Of a stretch of 64,000 bases of DNA, positions 34,816 through 41,944 are shown in pieces. The DNA is from an uncultured Collinsella sp. (GTDB lineage Bacteria > Actinomycetota > Coriobacteriia > Coriobacteriales > Coriobacteriaceae): positions 579,638-643,637 of the forward strand of contig CATXID010000001.1 of assembly GCA_958369225.1 (NCBI GenBank). Direction: 5' to 3'. Numbering within the stretch: the first letter of the stretch is position 1; the number at the start of each line of letters is the position of its first letter. The notes beneath the pieces are model-generated. The model worked only from the letters and a program-made list of their open reading frames with translations, was not told where the DNA came from and made no database searches. The position numbers were made by a program, and so were the translations under genes.

Positions 34816-34938
34816 CTAAGTGAGTAGGCTTTTTTGGAAATGCCGAGCAGACGGCAAATTTGCCTCAACAAAACCGCAGGTAACTGACTTGTATTTTGCC
34901 GGAGTGGTCAGGGATTCGGCAAAAGTCTACTCACTTAG
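34816..34938. repeat. 123-bp MITE-like inverted-repeat element
   Basis: CTAAGTGAGTAGGCTTTT (34816-34833) and AAAAGTCTACTCACTTAG (34921-34938) are 18-bp terminal inverted repeats with one mismatch. The interior includes AAAACCGCAGGTA and TGGTCAG, shared with repeats at 57.4-57.7 kb. There is no coding frame. It resembles a non-autonomous element; no target-site duplication is obvious. Confidence 0.6.
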
Positions 34939-35018
34939 TTTTGCGTGATGCATATTGTCCGCAATGAGACCCCAGTCGGGGTGATTCCATCGTAAGTTAG
35001 CTGCCCCCATTGCACCAA

Positions 35019-36599
35019 TTAGACGCCGTATGGATTGCGGTCGCGTTCGATGCGTTGGCGGATGTGGGCGTACTCGATTATCAGCAACACCAGCAGTAGG
35101 GCCATGACCGCCAGGTAGCTCACCACGGCGCCCATCAGACCCAGCAGCTTAATCAGGATCACCGGCAGCACCACGCTTACGGCGAAGCAGATCAGGTAGA
35201 TCTTGGTGACATCGCCGGCGTGGCGCAACACCGTGATGATGGCGTAGATAAAGTCGATTGCCGCGGTGACGCCGCCGGCGACAACCATTAGCAGTGCCAG
35301 CGTGCGGTAGCGCTCAAAGTTAAGACCGTACATAAAGCTCATGAGGGGAATGCCGGGGCCTGCCATAAATGCGGCGCACGCTCCGGTAATGACCACGATT
35401 AGTGCCATAACGGCAACAATAATCAGGTCAAAGCGGCGACGCTTACGCGGATTCGCCCAAATGCTCGACAGACGCAGAAGCTGCGGTTTATAGATAAATC
35501 CGATGCTCAGCAAAATAGCCTGCGCCGGAAAGAACAGGGCATTAAAGTACAGCTGATACTTGTAGGCCAGCGTGCCTTCCATCACGAACTTTGGCATGCT
35601 CTCGATAAGGTTGAACAGGAACAGCGCACCAAAGAGCGGGGCGCACTGGATAAATAGGTGACCAGCCTCGCGCAGACTCATGCGGCGTGATTTTTCGGTC
35701 TCGAGCAGGGCGAGAGGTGCGGTGACCAGCACGAGCGAGGCGATCGCGGTAACACCCATGGCCATAGCCGCGATGGGCATGCTGCGCGTGAGGAACAGCG
35801 CCACGCTAAAGACTGCGATGACGCCGGCGGAACGCAGCGTTTGGCTCATGCCGGCCAAATAGAGCTTGTCGGCCTGCTGCAGGCGGCCCTCGTACACGTC
35901 CGCCACGCCGTCGATCACCTTATACAGGTAGACGCCCAAGCCGATCGTGGCCATCTGTGCATCGTAGCCGCGGGCGCTGCTGTATACCAGGCCGCATGCC
36001 AGCGCGAGCGCTCCGCAGAGCCAGCGGTTGAGCTGGTAGGAGGCGAAGGAGGTTTTTTCGTCGATGTCCGAGACCTGAAAGTTGCGCACGCCGTAGTTGC
36101 ACGCGATCATGATGAGCGTGCCGGTGACAAAGGCGATGGAGAACTTGCCGGCTTCCTCGGCGCCCACAAGCTGCGTGGACACAATGGTGAGCAGGGGAAA
36201 CGTGAAACCCCATACGGCGGTGCCCAGGGTATTCCAAAGGTAGTCGAGACGGGTGGCGTGATCTTCGTACTCGGCTTCTTGCGTGGAGAAGCCGCCGCCG
36301 TAGACAGCGCCGAGCAGGCGGTTCCACCATGCGTTAACCATGCGGTGGATGGGGCCGGGTTGGCGATCGCGCTCGCGGCGACGGCGTGTGGCCTGGCTGC
36401 TGTCGGGACCGCCGGCGTTACGCTGGCTTAGCTCTTGGATTCGTGCGAGCTCCTCGGCGGTGTGCGATGCGGGGAACAGGCCGTTCTCGATGCGTCCGCC
36501 CTGGGCCTTTGCGGTACCGCTGCTCGTTGCGGCGGGGTCGGCGACGCCATTACGGCGGGCGATGGTGCGGCGGATGCTATCGAGGGGCGTGATGCTCAA
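35019..36599 (-). CDS. Wzx-like polysaccharide flippase (MOP superfamily)
   Basis: This 526-residue protein has an unusual 100-residue cytosolic N-terminus rich in Arg and Gly (SQATRRRRERDRQPG), then about 12 transmembrane helices. These include VWGFTFPLLTIVSTQLVGAEEAGKFSIAF, GVRNFQVSDIDEKTSFASY and VVLPVILIKLLGLMGAVVSYL. The pattern is that of lipopolysaccharide or teichoic-acid repeat-unit flippases of the PST/MATE-like family, which move lipid-linked sugars across the membrane. No glycosyltransferases are adjacent. The long basic N-terminus is odd for the family and may bind a partner or the membrane surface. Confidence 0.82.
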   Translation of the reverse strand: MSITPLDSIRRTIARRNGVADPAATSSGTAKAQGGRIENGLFPASHTAEELARIQELSQRNAGGPDSSQATRRRRERDRQPGPIHRMVNAWWNRLLGAVYGGGFSTQEAEYEDHATRLDYLWNTLGTAVWGFTFPLLTIVSTQLVGAEEAGKFSIAFVTGTLIMIACNYGVRNFQVSDIDEKTSFASYQLNRWLCGALALACGLVYSSARGYDAQMATIGLGVYLYKVIDGVADVYEGRLQQADKLYLAGMSQTLRSAGVIAVFSVALFLTRSMPIAAMAMGVTAIASLVLVTAPLALLETEKSRRMSLREAGHLFIQCAPLFGALFLFNLIESMPKFVMEGTLAYKYQLYFNALFFPAQAILLSIGFIYKPQLLRLSSIWANPRKRRRFDLIIVAVMALIVVITGACAAFMAGPGIPLMSFMYGLNFERYRTLALLMVVAGGVTAAIDFIYAIITVLRHAGDVTKIYLICFAVSVVLPVILIKLLGLMGAVVSYLAVMALLLVLLIIEYAHIRQRIERDRNPYGV

Positions 36600-36691
36600 G
36601 GCGATTCCTTTCTATTGCTGCGCTCTAGTATAGCCGCGGTGGTATCGACTCGTGTTTTTGAACAGGTTGTTCAATATATTCGGCGGTGCCA

Positions 36692-36823
36692 TTCAGTAGT
36701 CGGCACTTTAGGAACGTCCCTAAGTGCCGGCATCTGGGGACACTCCTTGAATGTTGCCTGCTCAAGAGTGTCCCCAACGACTAGTCGTTTAAGAACGTCC
36801 CCAATGACTAGGCCGCTTGCGTG
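36692..36823. repeat. Cluster of three adjacent stem-loops, GGGGACACTCC family
   Basis: Three back-to-back hairpins lie here: CGGCACTTTAGG/CCCTAAGTGCCG (36701-36729), GGGGACACTCCTTGA/TCAAGAGTGTCCCC (36736-36775), and a CGACTAGTCG-containing unit with AAGAACGTCCCCAATGACTA (36779-36812). Parts recur at 49681-49705 and 57848-57894. Confidence 0.7.
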
Positions 36824-36860
36824 CGATTTTTGACCGTTGGGCGGGCGCTTCGCCCTTGCC

Positions 36861-36909
36861 GCAAAAACGTTTTTGCATATCGGGTACAACGGGCTTTACG
36901 TGAGTAAAG
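36861..36909 (+). promoter_or_regulatory. pckA upstream palindromes (candidate operators)
   Basis: GCAAAAACGTTTTTGC (36861-36876) is a perfect 16-bp palindrome. CTTTAC-N4-GTAAAG (36894-36909) is a second perfect inverted repeat. A possible -10 (TACAAC, 36885) lies between them. They lie 42-90 bp before the pckA start and could bind a regulator of gluconeogenesis. Confidence 0.5.
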
Positions 36910-36950
36910 TGCGCGCCGCGTCCACGTGTCGCGTTTTTAAAGGAGGCCCC

Positions 36951-38621
36951 ATGCCTGGTGTTACCCCTGCAGAAGTTCTATCCAACTTTGGCATTACGCT
37001 GGTCGAAGATCCCGCCGAGAACCAGCCCCGCCTGCTGGTCGACCTGCCGGCAGCCGAGCTCGTCGAGCATGCGATTCGCCGCGAAGAGGGCCGTATGGCC
37101 TCCAACGGCGCACTCGTGATCGAGACGGGGGAGCGTACCGGACGTTCGCCCAACGACCGCTTTATCGTTGACACCCCCGATGTCCACGACAAGATTGCCT
37201 GGGGCGCCGTCAACCGCCCGCTGTCCGTCGAAAGCTACGAGGTCATCAAAGCCGGCATCGTCGACTATCTCAACGAGCGCGATGTGTTCGTCACCCGCGG
37301 CATGGCCGGCGCCGACCGCAACCACACGCGCCGTCTGCTTGTCGCCTGCGAGCGTGCCAGCCAGGCGCTCTTCATTAAGCAGATGCTCGCCCGCCCGCTC
37401 GCCCGCGAAATCGCGCGCACCGGCGAGCCGGATTTCTGCGTGCTCGCCGCGCCGGGCTACCAGTGCGATCCCGCCATCAAGGGCCTCAACTCCAGCGCCG
37501 CCGTGGTCATCAACTTCCAGGAGCGAGTGATTCTGGTCGCTGGCACCGGCTACTCCGGCGAGATCAAAAAGTCCATCTTCAGCGTCATGAATTACCTGCT
37601 GCCCGTCGAGGACGACGTACTGCCCATGCATTGCTCGGCCAGCATGGATCCCGTCACGCACGAGACCGCGGTGTTCTTTGGCCTGTCCGGCACCGGCAAG
37701 ACCACGCTTTCGGCCAACCCCACGCGCCTGCTGATCGGCGACGACGAGCACGGCTGGTCCGACATGGGCATCTTTAACGTCGAGGGCGGCTGCTACGCCA
37801 AGTGCGAGGGCCTGGACGCGTTCCACGAGCCCGAGATCTTCAACGCCGTTCGCTTTGGCGCCATCTGTGAAAACGTGGTACTCGATGAGAATCGCAAGCC
37901 TAACTACGACGACGTCTCGATCACGCACAATACGCGCGTGGCCTACCCCGTCGAGCATATCCCCAACGCGTGGACCAAGGGCATGGGCACCACCCCGAGC
38001 GTCGTGCTGTTTTTGACCTGCGACGCCTTTGGCGTGCTGCCGCCCATCTCGCGCCTGACGGCCGACGCCGCCATGTATCACTTTGTGACGGGCTTTACGG
38101 CCAAGATTCCCGGCACCGAGGTCGGCGTCACCGAGCCCACACCCACGTTCTCTTCGCTGTTTGGCGAGCCGTTTATGCCGCTCGACCCCATGGTCTACGC
38201 TAAGATGCTCGGCGAGCGCATCGCCGACGGTCGCACCCGCGTCTATCTGGTCAACACCGGCTGGATCGGCGGCGGTTATGGCGTGGGCCATCGCATCGAG
38301 CTTGCCTACACGCGCGCCCTGGTGGCCCGTGCCCTCGACGGTACCATCGAGGACAGCGAGTTCGTGCATGACGATATCTTTAACGTCGACATTCCCACCA
38401 CGTGCCACGGTGTGCCCGACGGCATTCTGGTGCCGCGCCAGTACTGGCAGAGCACCGCTCGCTACGACGAGGCAGCGCACAACCTGGCCGTGATGTTCGA
38501 GGAGAACTTCGAGAAGAAGTACTCGCACCTGCCCGAGTCCGTCAAGGCCGCCGGCCCGCACGCCCAGGTGCCCGCTGAGGCCCGTCATCGCGGCCGCGGC
38601 CTGCTGGGACTCCGCCACTAG
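36951..38621 (+). CDS. pckA: Phosphoenolpyruvate carboxykinase (ATP)
   Basis: The start at 36951 follows a near-perfect AAAGGAGG. The 556-residue enzyme interconverts oxaloacetate plus ATP with PEP, CO2 and ADP. It has ERTGRSPNDRFIVD, the substrate-binding RSPNDRF, GTGYSGEIKKSIFSVMNYLLP, the kinase-1 loop FGLSGTGKTTLSANP and kinase-2 LLIGDDEHGWSD. HNTRVAYPVEHIPNA and TGFTAKIPGTEVGVTEPTPTFS complete the active site. In fermentative gut actinobacteria it probably runs in the carboxylating direction as well. A stem-loop repeat follows as terminator. Confidence 0.97.
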   Translation: MPGVTPAEVLSNFGITLVEDPAENQPRLLVDLPAAELVEHAIRREEGRMASNGALVIETGERTGRSPNDRFIVDTPDVHDKIAWGAVNRPLSVESYEVIKAGIVDYLNERDVFVTRGMAGADRNHTRRLLVACERASQALFIKQMLARPLAREIARTGEPDFCVLAAPGYQCDPAIKGLNSSAAVVINFQERVILVAGTGYSGEIKKSIFSVMNYLLPVEDDVLPMHCSASMDPVTHETAVFFGLSGTGKTTLSANPTRLLIGDDEHGWSDMGIFNVEGGCYAKCEGLDAFHEPEIFNAVRFGAICENVVLDENRKPNYDDVSITHNTRVAYPVEHIPNAWTKGMGTTPSVVLFLTCDAFGVLPPISRLTADAAMYHFVTGFTAKIPGTEVGVTEPTPTFSSLFGEPFMPLDPMVYAKMLGERIADGRTRVYLVNTGWIGGGYGVGHRIELAYTRALVARALDGTIEDSEFVHDDIFNVDIPTTCHGVPDGILVPRQYWQSTARYDEAAHNLAVMFEENFEKKYSHLPESVKAAGPHAQVPAEARHRGRGLLGLRH

Positions 38622-38636
38622 CGTCGCCTCAGGCCC

Positions 38637-38678
38637 AAAACCACCACAAAGGGGACGGGCGCCTTTGTGGTGGTTTTA
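38637..38678 (+). terminator. Stem-loop repeat, ACCACCACAAAGG family, copy 2 (pckA terminator)
   Basis: AAAACCACCACAAAGG pairs with CCTTTGTGGTGGTTTT around GGACGGGCG. It lies 16 bp after pckA with a terminal T-run. Confidence 0.85.
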
Positions 38679-38698
38679 CTCACGCGAATGACTCGGGT

Positions 38699-38848
38699 TA
38701 CAATACGCCTGACATATCGCCCCCTTCTCCGGATGGGGGCAGCGTAAGCGCTCTTGTGGCGGCACCGTAGGACTTTGAAGGTGGCCGCTGTGAGGGCGCT
38801 TTTTGTTTAGGCGTCCGGACTCGGGCGTCCGCTATGAAGGGAGAACAT
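38699..38848 (+). promoter_or_regulatory. Leader with terminator hairpin before the B3/4 gene (candidate attenuator)
   Basis: A -10-like TACAAT (38699-38704) is followed by a leader of about 140 nt. It holds a GCCCCC/GGGGGC hairpin (38724-38746). A long hairpin follows (GCGCTCTTGTGGCGGCACC with GGTGGCCGCTGTGAGGGCGC, about 38748-38801) and runs straight into TTTTTG. This is a complete terminator upstream of the gene's ribosome-binding site (GAAGGGAGAACAT), as in attenuation or riboswitch control. I do not recognise the ligand-binding class. Confidence 0.55.
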
Positions 38849-39568
38849 ATGAAGAGTTTCGTTGCCGAGGATTCGTTTTGGGAGCTGTTTCCGCAGGCGG
38901 CTATCGGCGTCGTGGTCGTAAAGGGCATGAAGCCCGCGGCTCAGATTCCCCAGGAGGACGTGGATGCAATCGCCGCGCTGCTTGACCGCGCCAACATCGA
39001 TGCGGAGCGCCATCTGACCAGCGATACCATCAGCGAGAACGCGCCGGTCAAGGCATGGCGCGAGGCCTATCGCCTGTTCAAGACCAAGAAGGGCGCGCGT
39101 TGCTCAGTTGAGAACCTGCTCAAGCGCGTGCTCAAAGGCAAGCCGGTCGGCCACATCACGCCGGCGGTGGATATCTACAACACGATTTCGTTGACTTATG
39201 CGCTGCCCGTTGGCGGTGAGGATTTGCATGCTATTGAGGGCAATCTGCGCCTGACGGTGACCGACGGCGGCGACGCGTTCTTGCCACTTGGCGAGGAGGC
39301 GGATGATCCGACGCTGCCCGACGAGCTTGCCTATATCGACGATGCAGGCGCCGTGTGCCGCTGCTGGAACTGGCGCGATGGCGTTCGCACGGCGCTGTCC
39401 GACGATTCGGCCGATGCGTTCCTGGCGATCGAGTGCGTAGAGCCCGAGCGCATGGGGGATTGCCAGGCTGCGATCGATCGCCTCGCTGAGCTGCTCGAGC
39501 GGTATTTGGGAGCGACGGTTGTCGTTAAGACGCTTGTGACCCGCGACAATCCTTGCGTGGAGTTGTAG
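38849..39568 (+). CDS. B3/B4 tRNA-binding domain protein
   Basis: This 239-residue protein starts at ATG 38849 (GGGAGAACAT before it). It resembles the B3/B4 domain of the phenylalanyl-tRNA synthetase beta subunit: NAPVKAWREAYRLFKTKKGARCSVENLLKRVLKG, HITPAVDIYNTISLTYALPVGGEDL, and a C-terminal hydrophobic strand VVVKTLVTRDNP. Stand-alone B3/4 proteins are thought to bind or edit aminoacyl-tRNAs, or to be of unknown role. The upstream leader with a terminator hairpin would suit a gene tied to translation. Confidence 0.85.
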   Translation: MKSFVAEDSFWELFPQAAIGVVVVKGMKPAAQIPQEDVDAIAALLDRANIDAERHLTSDTISENAPVKAWREAYRLFKTKKGARCSVENLLKRVLKGKPVGHITPAVDIYNTISLTYALPVGGEDLHAIEGNLRLTVTDGGDAFLPLGEEADDPTLPDELAYIDDAGAVCRCWNWRDGVRTALSDDSADAFLAIECVEPERMGDCQAAIDRLAELLERYLGATVVVKTLVTRDNPCVEL

Positions 39569-39593
39569 CAACGCCTAAAACTTATTGAGGTTC

Positions 39594-39636
39594 AAACCAC
39601 CACAAAGGTGCCTGTCCCCTTTGTGGTGGTTTTTAT
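39594..39636 (+). terminator. Stem-loop repeat, ACCACCACAAAGG family, copy 3
   Basis: AAACCACCACAAAGG pairs with CCTTTGTGGTGGTTTTT around TGCCTGTCC. It lies 26 bp after the B3/4 gene. Confidence 0.85.
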
Positions 39637-39736
39637 GTTGATGGGTTAACAAATCGGATATTTGGGTACGGGTGTTGCCTTGTGCGGCTAAGATGTTTAC
39701 CCGTTAGCATCATGTAAGCGAAAGGCGGTCGTCATC

Positions 39737-40186
39737 ATGCAGCAGAACGACGAGACACGTTTTGAGGACTTTGTCGGACTGATCAGCGGCCTCTACAAGG
39801 AGATTCAGCGCATCAAGACGTCCGAAGGCGCAAGGCTCGGCCTTAAGGGCTCCGATGTCATGTGCCTGTACTATCTTGAGCGCAGCAAGGACGGCCTGAC
39901 TGGCGCCGACCTCGCCCGCATGGCCGGCGTTACCCGTGCCGCCGTTTCGCGCACACTGGCTCATCTGGAGGAGGGCGGCTACGTCGAGGTTGACGACTCG
40001 GGTGATGCGGCCGTCAAGTACCGTGCTCCGGTGCGCCTGACTGCTCTGGGCGGCGAGAGCATGAGCGAGGCCGATCGCATCATTCGCGATGTGCTCGATA
40101 CCACCGGCAAGGCCATGGGCGTGGAGCAGCGCGAGCAGATGTATGAGTCGCTGCGCACGATCCTCAGCACCCTGCGCGAGATTTAG
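39737..40186 (+). CDS. MarR-family transcriptional regulator
   Basis: This 149-residue winged-helix protein has a helical dimerisation N-terminus (FEDFVGLISGLYKEIQRIK). The DNA-binding part is GSDVMCLYYLERSKDGLTGADLARMAGVTRAAVSRTLAHLEEGGYVE with a beta wing. A final dimerisation helix carries GVEQREQMYESLRTIL. It probably responds to a small aromatic or stress signal. The DegV gene follows in the same direction after 119 bp and may be co-transcribed. GAAAGGCGG precedes the ATG. Confidence 0.9.
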   Translation: MQQNDETRFEDFVGLISGLYKEIQRIKTSEGARLGLKGSDVMCLYYLERSKDGLTGADLARMAGVTRAAVSRTLAHLEEGGYVEVDDSGDAAVKYRAPVRLTALGGESMSEADRIIRDVLDTTGKAMGVEQREQMYESLRTILSTLREI

Positions 40187-40305
40187 AGCCGCGCTGGCAC
40201 TATCTTTCAGCCAACAACTGCATCGTCCCGTTTGAGCGCGCACGCCGCGCCGTGACATTGTTGTCAAAATTCCCTGCGCGAGACCTGCGCAAGAAAGGAT
40301 TCGCT

Positions 40306-41160
40306 ATGTCCGTCCGCATTATTACCGATTCCGCCAGCGATATGTCTCCGGCGGAGCACCCCGCTCTGCGTGTTCTGCCGCTGTCCGTCACCTTTGGCGC
40401 CGATGTGTACATGGATGGCGTCGACATCGATCACCAACGCTTTTACGAGATGCTCGTGGAGCGTGATGAGCTGCCCAAGACCGGTCAGGTCAATCCGTAC
40501 GCCTTTTCGCAGGCGATTGCCGAGGTTCGTGAGGCCGGCGACGAGGCGGTGATTATTACCGTGGGTGCCAAGCTTTCGGGCACCAACCAGAGTGCCCGTA
40601 CCGCACTTGCCGAGGCGCCGGGCGGCGACGTGTATGTGGTGGATAGCAACAACGTCACCCTGGGCGAGCGCGTGCTGGTCGAGTATGCGCTGCGCTTGGT
40701 GGACGAGGGCCAGGGCGCGGCTCAGGTTGCGGCGGCTGTCGAGGCCGTTCGCGACCGCGTGGTGGTCATCGGTTTGCTTGAGACGCTGGAGTACCTGGTG
40801 CGCGGAGGCCGCTTGTCTGCTGCGGCCGGCGCCGTGGGTACGCTACTCAACGTGAAGCCTGTTGTGGCCGCCGAGGATGGCCTGATCGTGCAACTGGGTA
40901 AGGCGCGCGGTTCCAAGAACGGTCGTAACCTGCTCAACCAGAAGGTCGAAAAGGCGGGCGGCATCGACTTTTCCATGCCGCTGGCGCTCGGCTATACGGG
41001 CCTTTCGGATGCGGTGCTCAAGAAGTATATCGAGGACAGTGCGGCGCTGTGGGCTGGCCATGCCGAGAGCGAGCTGCCCATCCACACCATTGGCGCCACT
41101 ATCGGCACCCACGTGGGCCCCGGCGCCGTAGCCGTAGCCTTCTTCCGCCCCGCCAACTAG
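40306..41160 (+). CDS. DegV family fatty-acid-binding protein
   Basis: This 284-residue protein starts at ATG 40306 (AAGAAAGGATTCGCT before it). It begins VRIITDSASDMSP, the DegV signature, then LPLSVTFGADVYMDG, a two-lobed arrangement with ITVGAKLSGTNQSARTA (fatty acid headgroup binding) and LEYLVRGGRLSAAAGAVGTLLNVKPVV. The C-terminal lobe ends GPGAVAVAFF. Such proteins bind fatty acids (FakB subunits) for phosphorylation by FakA; no kinase gene is nearby. Lipid scavenging is a reasonable role. Confidence 0.93.
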   Translation: MSVRIITDSASDMSPAEHPALRVLPLSVTFGADVYMDGVDIDHQRFYEMLVERDELPKTGQVNPYAFSQAIAEVREAGDEAVIITVGAKLSGTNQSARTALAEAPGGDVYVVDSNNVTLGERVLVEYALRLVDEGQGAAQVAAAVEAVRDRVVVIGLLETLEYLVRGGRLSAAAGAVGTLLNVKPVVAAEDGLIVQLGKARGSKNGRNLLNQKVEKAGGIDFSMPLALGYTGLSDAVLKKYIEDSAALWAGHAESELPIHTIGATIGTHVGPGAVAVAFFRPAN

Positions 41161-41170
41161 CTTTCCGGTC

Positions 41171-41210
41171 AAAACCACCACAAAGGTGCCTGTCCCCTTT
41201 TTGGTGGTTT
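41171..41210 (+). terminator. Stem-loop repeat, ACCACCACAAAGG family, copy 4
   Basis: AAAACCACCACAAAGG pairs with CCTTTTTGGTGGTTT around TGCCTGTCC, 11 bp after the DegV gene. One stem position is mismatched. Confidence 0.8.
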
Positions 41211-41239
41211 ATGCTGGTTTGGGTTGAAGGGAGCGAGCA

Positions 41240-41560
41240 ATGGCGTCTGAGGGCTTTTTTGAGCGGGTGTACGAGGTGGTCGAGCAGATCCCCGAAGGGA
41301 TGGTCGCCACGTACGGCCAGGTGGCGCTGCTCGCCGGTCGTCCACGAAGTGCGCGGTACGTGGGGTATGCCCTGCATAGCAATCCGCGCCCTGGTCAGAT
41401 TCCCTGCCATCGTGTGGTGTTTGCCGATGGCCGCATTTGCGAGGGCTTTGCTTTTGGCGGTCCCGATGCTCAGCGCGAACTTTTGCTGGGGGAGGGCGTG
41501 ACGTTTAAGGACGACATGCACGTCGACTTGGCCGTCTGTCGCTGGCCAGCAGGGCTCTAG
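41240..41560 (+). CDS. MGMT-family protein (O6-alkylguanine-DNA alkyltransferase-like)
   Basis: This 106-residue protein is only the DNA-binding/active-site domain of alkylguanine methyltransferases: VYEVVEQIPEGMVATYGQVALLAG, RSARYVGYALHSNP, and IPCHRVVFADGRI. The PCHR motif keeps the acceptor cysteine, unlike alkyltransferase-like proteins, where it is Trp or Ala. It lacks the N-terminal ribonuclease-like half of Ogt. It may repair alkylated guanine or flag lesions for excision repair. Stem-loop repeats precede and follow it. Confidence 0.88.
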   Translation: MASEGFFERVYEVVEQIPEGMVATYGQVALLAGRPRSARYVGYALHSNPRPGQIPCHRVVFADGRICEGFAFGGPDAQRELLLGEGVTFKDDMHVDLAVCRWPAGL

Positions 41561-41576
41561 CGGCTCCGCCGTGGCC

Positions 41577-41617
41577 AAAACCACCACAAAGGTGCCTGTC
41601 CCCTTTGTTGTGGTTTT
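41577..41617 (+). terminator. Stem-loop repeat, ACCACCACAAAGG family, copy 5
   Basis: AAAACCACCACAAAGG pairs with CCTTTGTTGTGGTTTT around TGCCTGTCC, 16 bp after the MGMT-type gene. Confidence 0.8.
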
Positions 41618-41689
41618 AGTTTACCGGGGTTAACTTATGGAGAAGGTGTGACGGCGTATTTTGCCGTTAGAAAGTAAACCACGGTGAAC

Positions 41690-41835
41690 TATATTGTTTT
41701 CAGCAACGGAGCAGGCAATAGGCGATGAAAAAGCCTGCCCTGTTGAGTTTGATTCGCATTCCTCCCCTCTGTGCGATTCAACGGTGTACTTCGGGAACAG
41801 GCCCGCTGGCAACTAACTGCCAGCGGGCCTGTTCC
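41690..41835. repeat. Structured intergenic region with 18-bp perfect hairpin
   Basis: CAACGGAGCAGGC with GCCTGCCCTGTTG (about 41702-41745) and an imperfect GTTTGATTCGCA/TGCGATTCAAC pair lead into a perfect 18-bp stem, GGAACAGGCCCGCTGGCA with its complement at 41818-41835, loop ACTAAC. It lies between convergent genes and has only a short T-tract. It may be a terminator or a mobile repeat. Confidence 0.55.
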
Positions 41836-41881
41836 TGTTTGTCGGGGGAGTGCGATGGACGGAGCCGAACCGGTCGGGTAA

Positions 41882-41913
41882 CAAAAAAGCGGACGCCGTA
41901 GCGCCCGCTCTAA
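41882..41913 (-). terminator. trpS terminator
   Basis: On the minus strand AGCGGGCG and CGTCCGCT form a stem followed by TTTTTTG, about 30 bp after trpS. Confidence 0.75.
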
Positions 41914-41944
41914 AGCAATCGAAAGCTCAAGCCAGCAGATCGGT

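Noticed and set aside
36978..38618. Long open frame antisense to pckA
   Set aside because: It lies fully opposite a certain gene and its composition (rich in His, Arg, Gly, Val) is what GC-rich codon bias produces. Similar long frames opposite argS, rho, proA and the radical SAM gene were rejected likewise.
38740..38810. T-box riboswitch in the B3/4 leader
   Set aside because: GTGGCGGCACCG only loosely resembles the T-box sequence, and the leader is too short to hold a full stem I with specifier loop. Kept as an unclassified attenuator.
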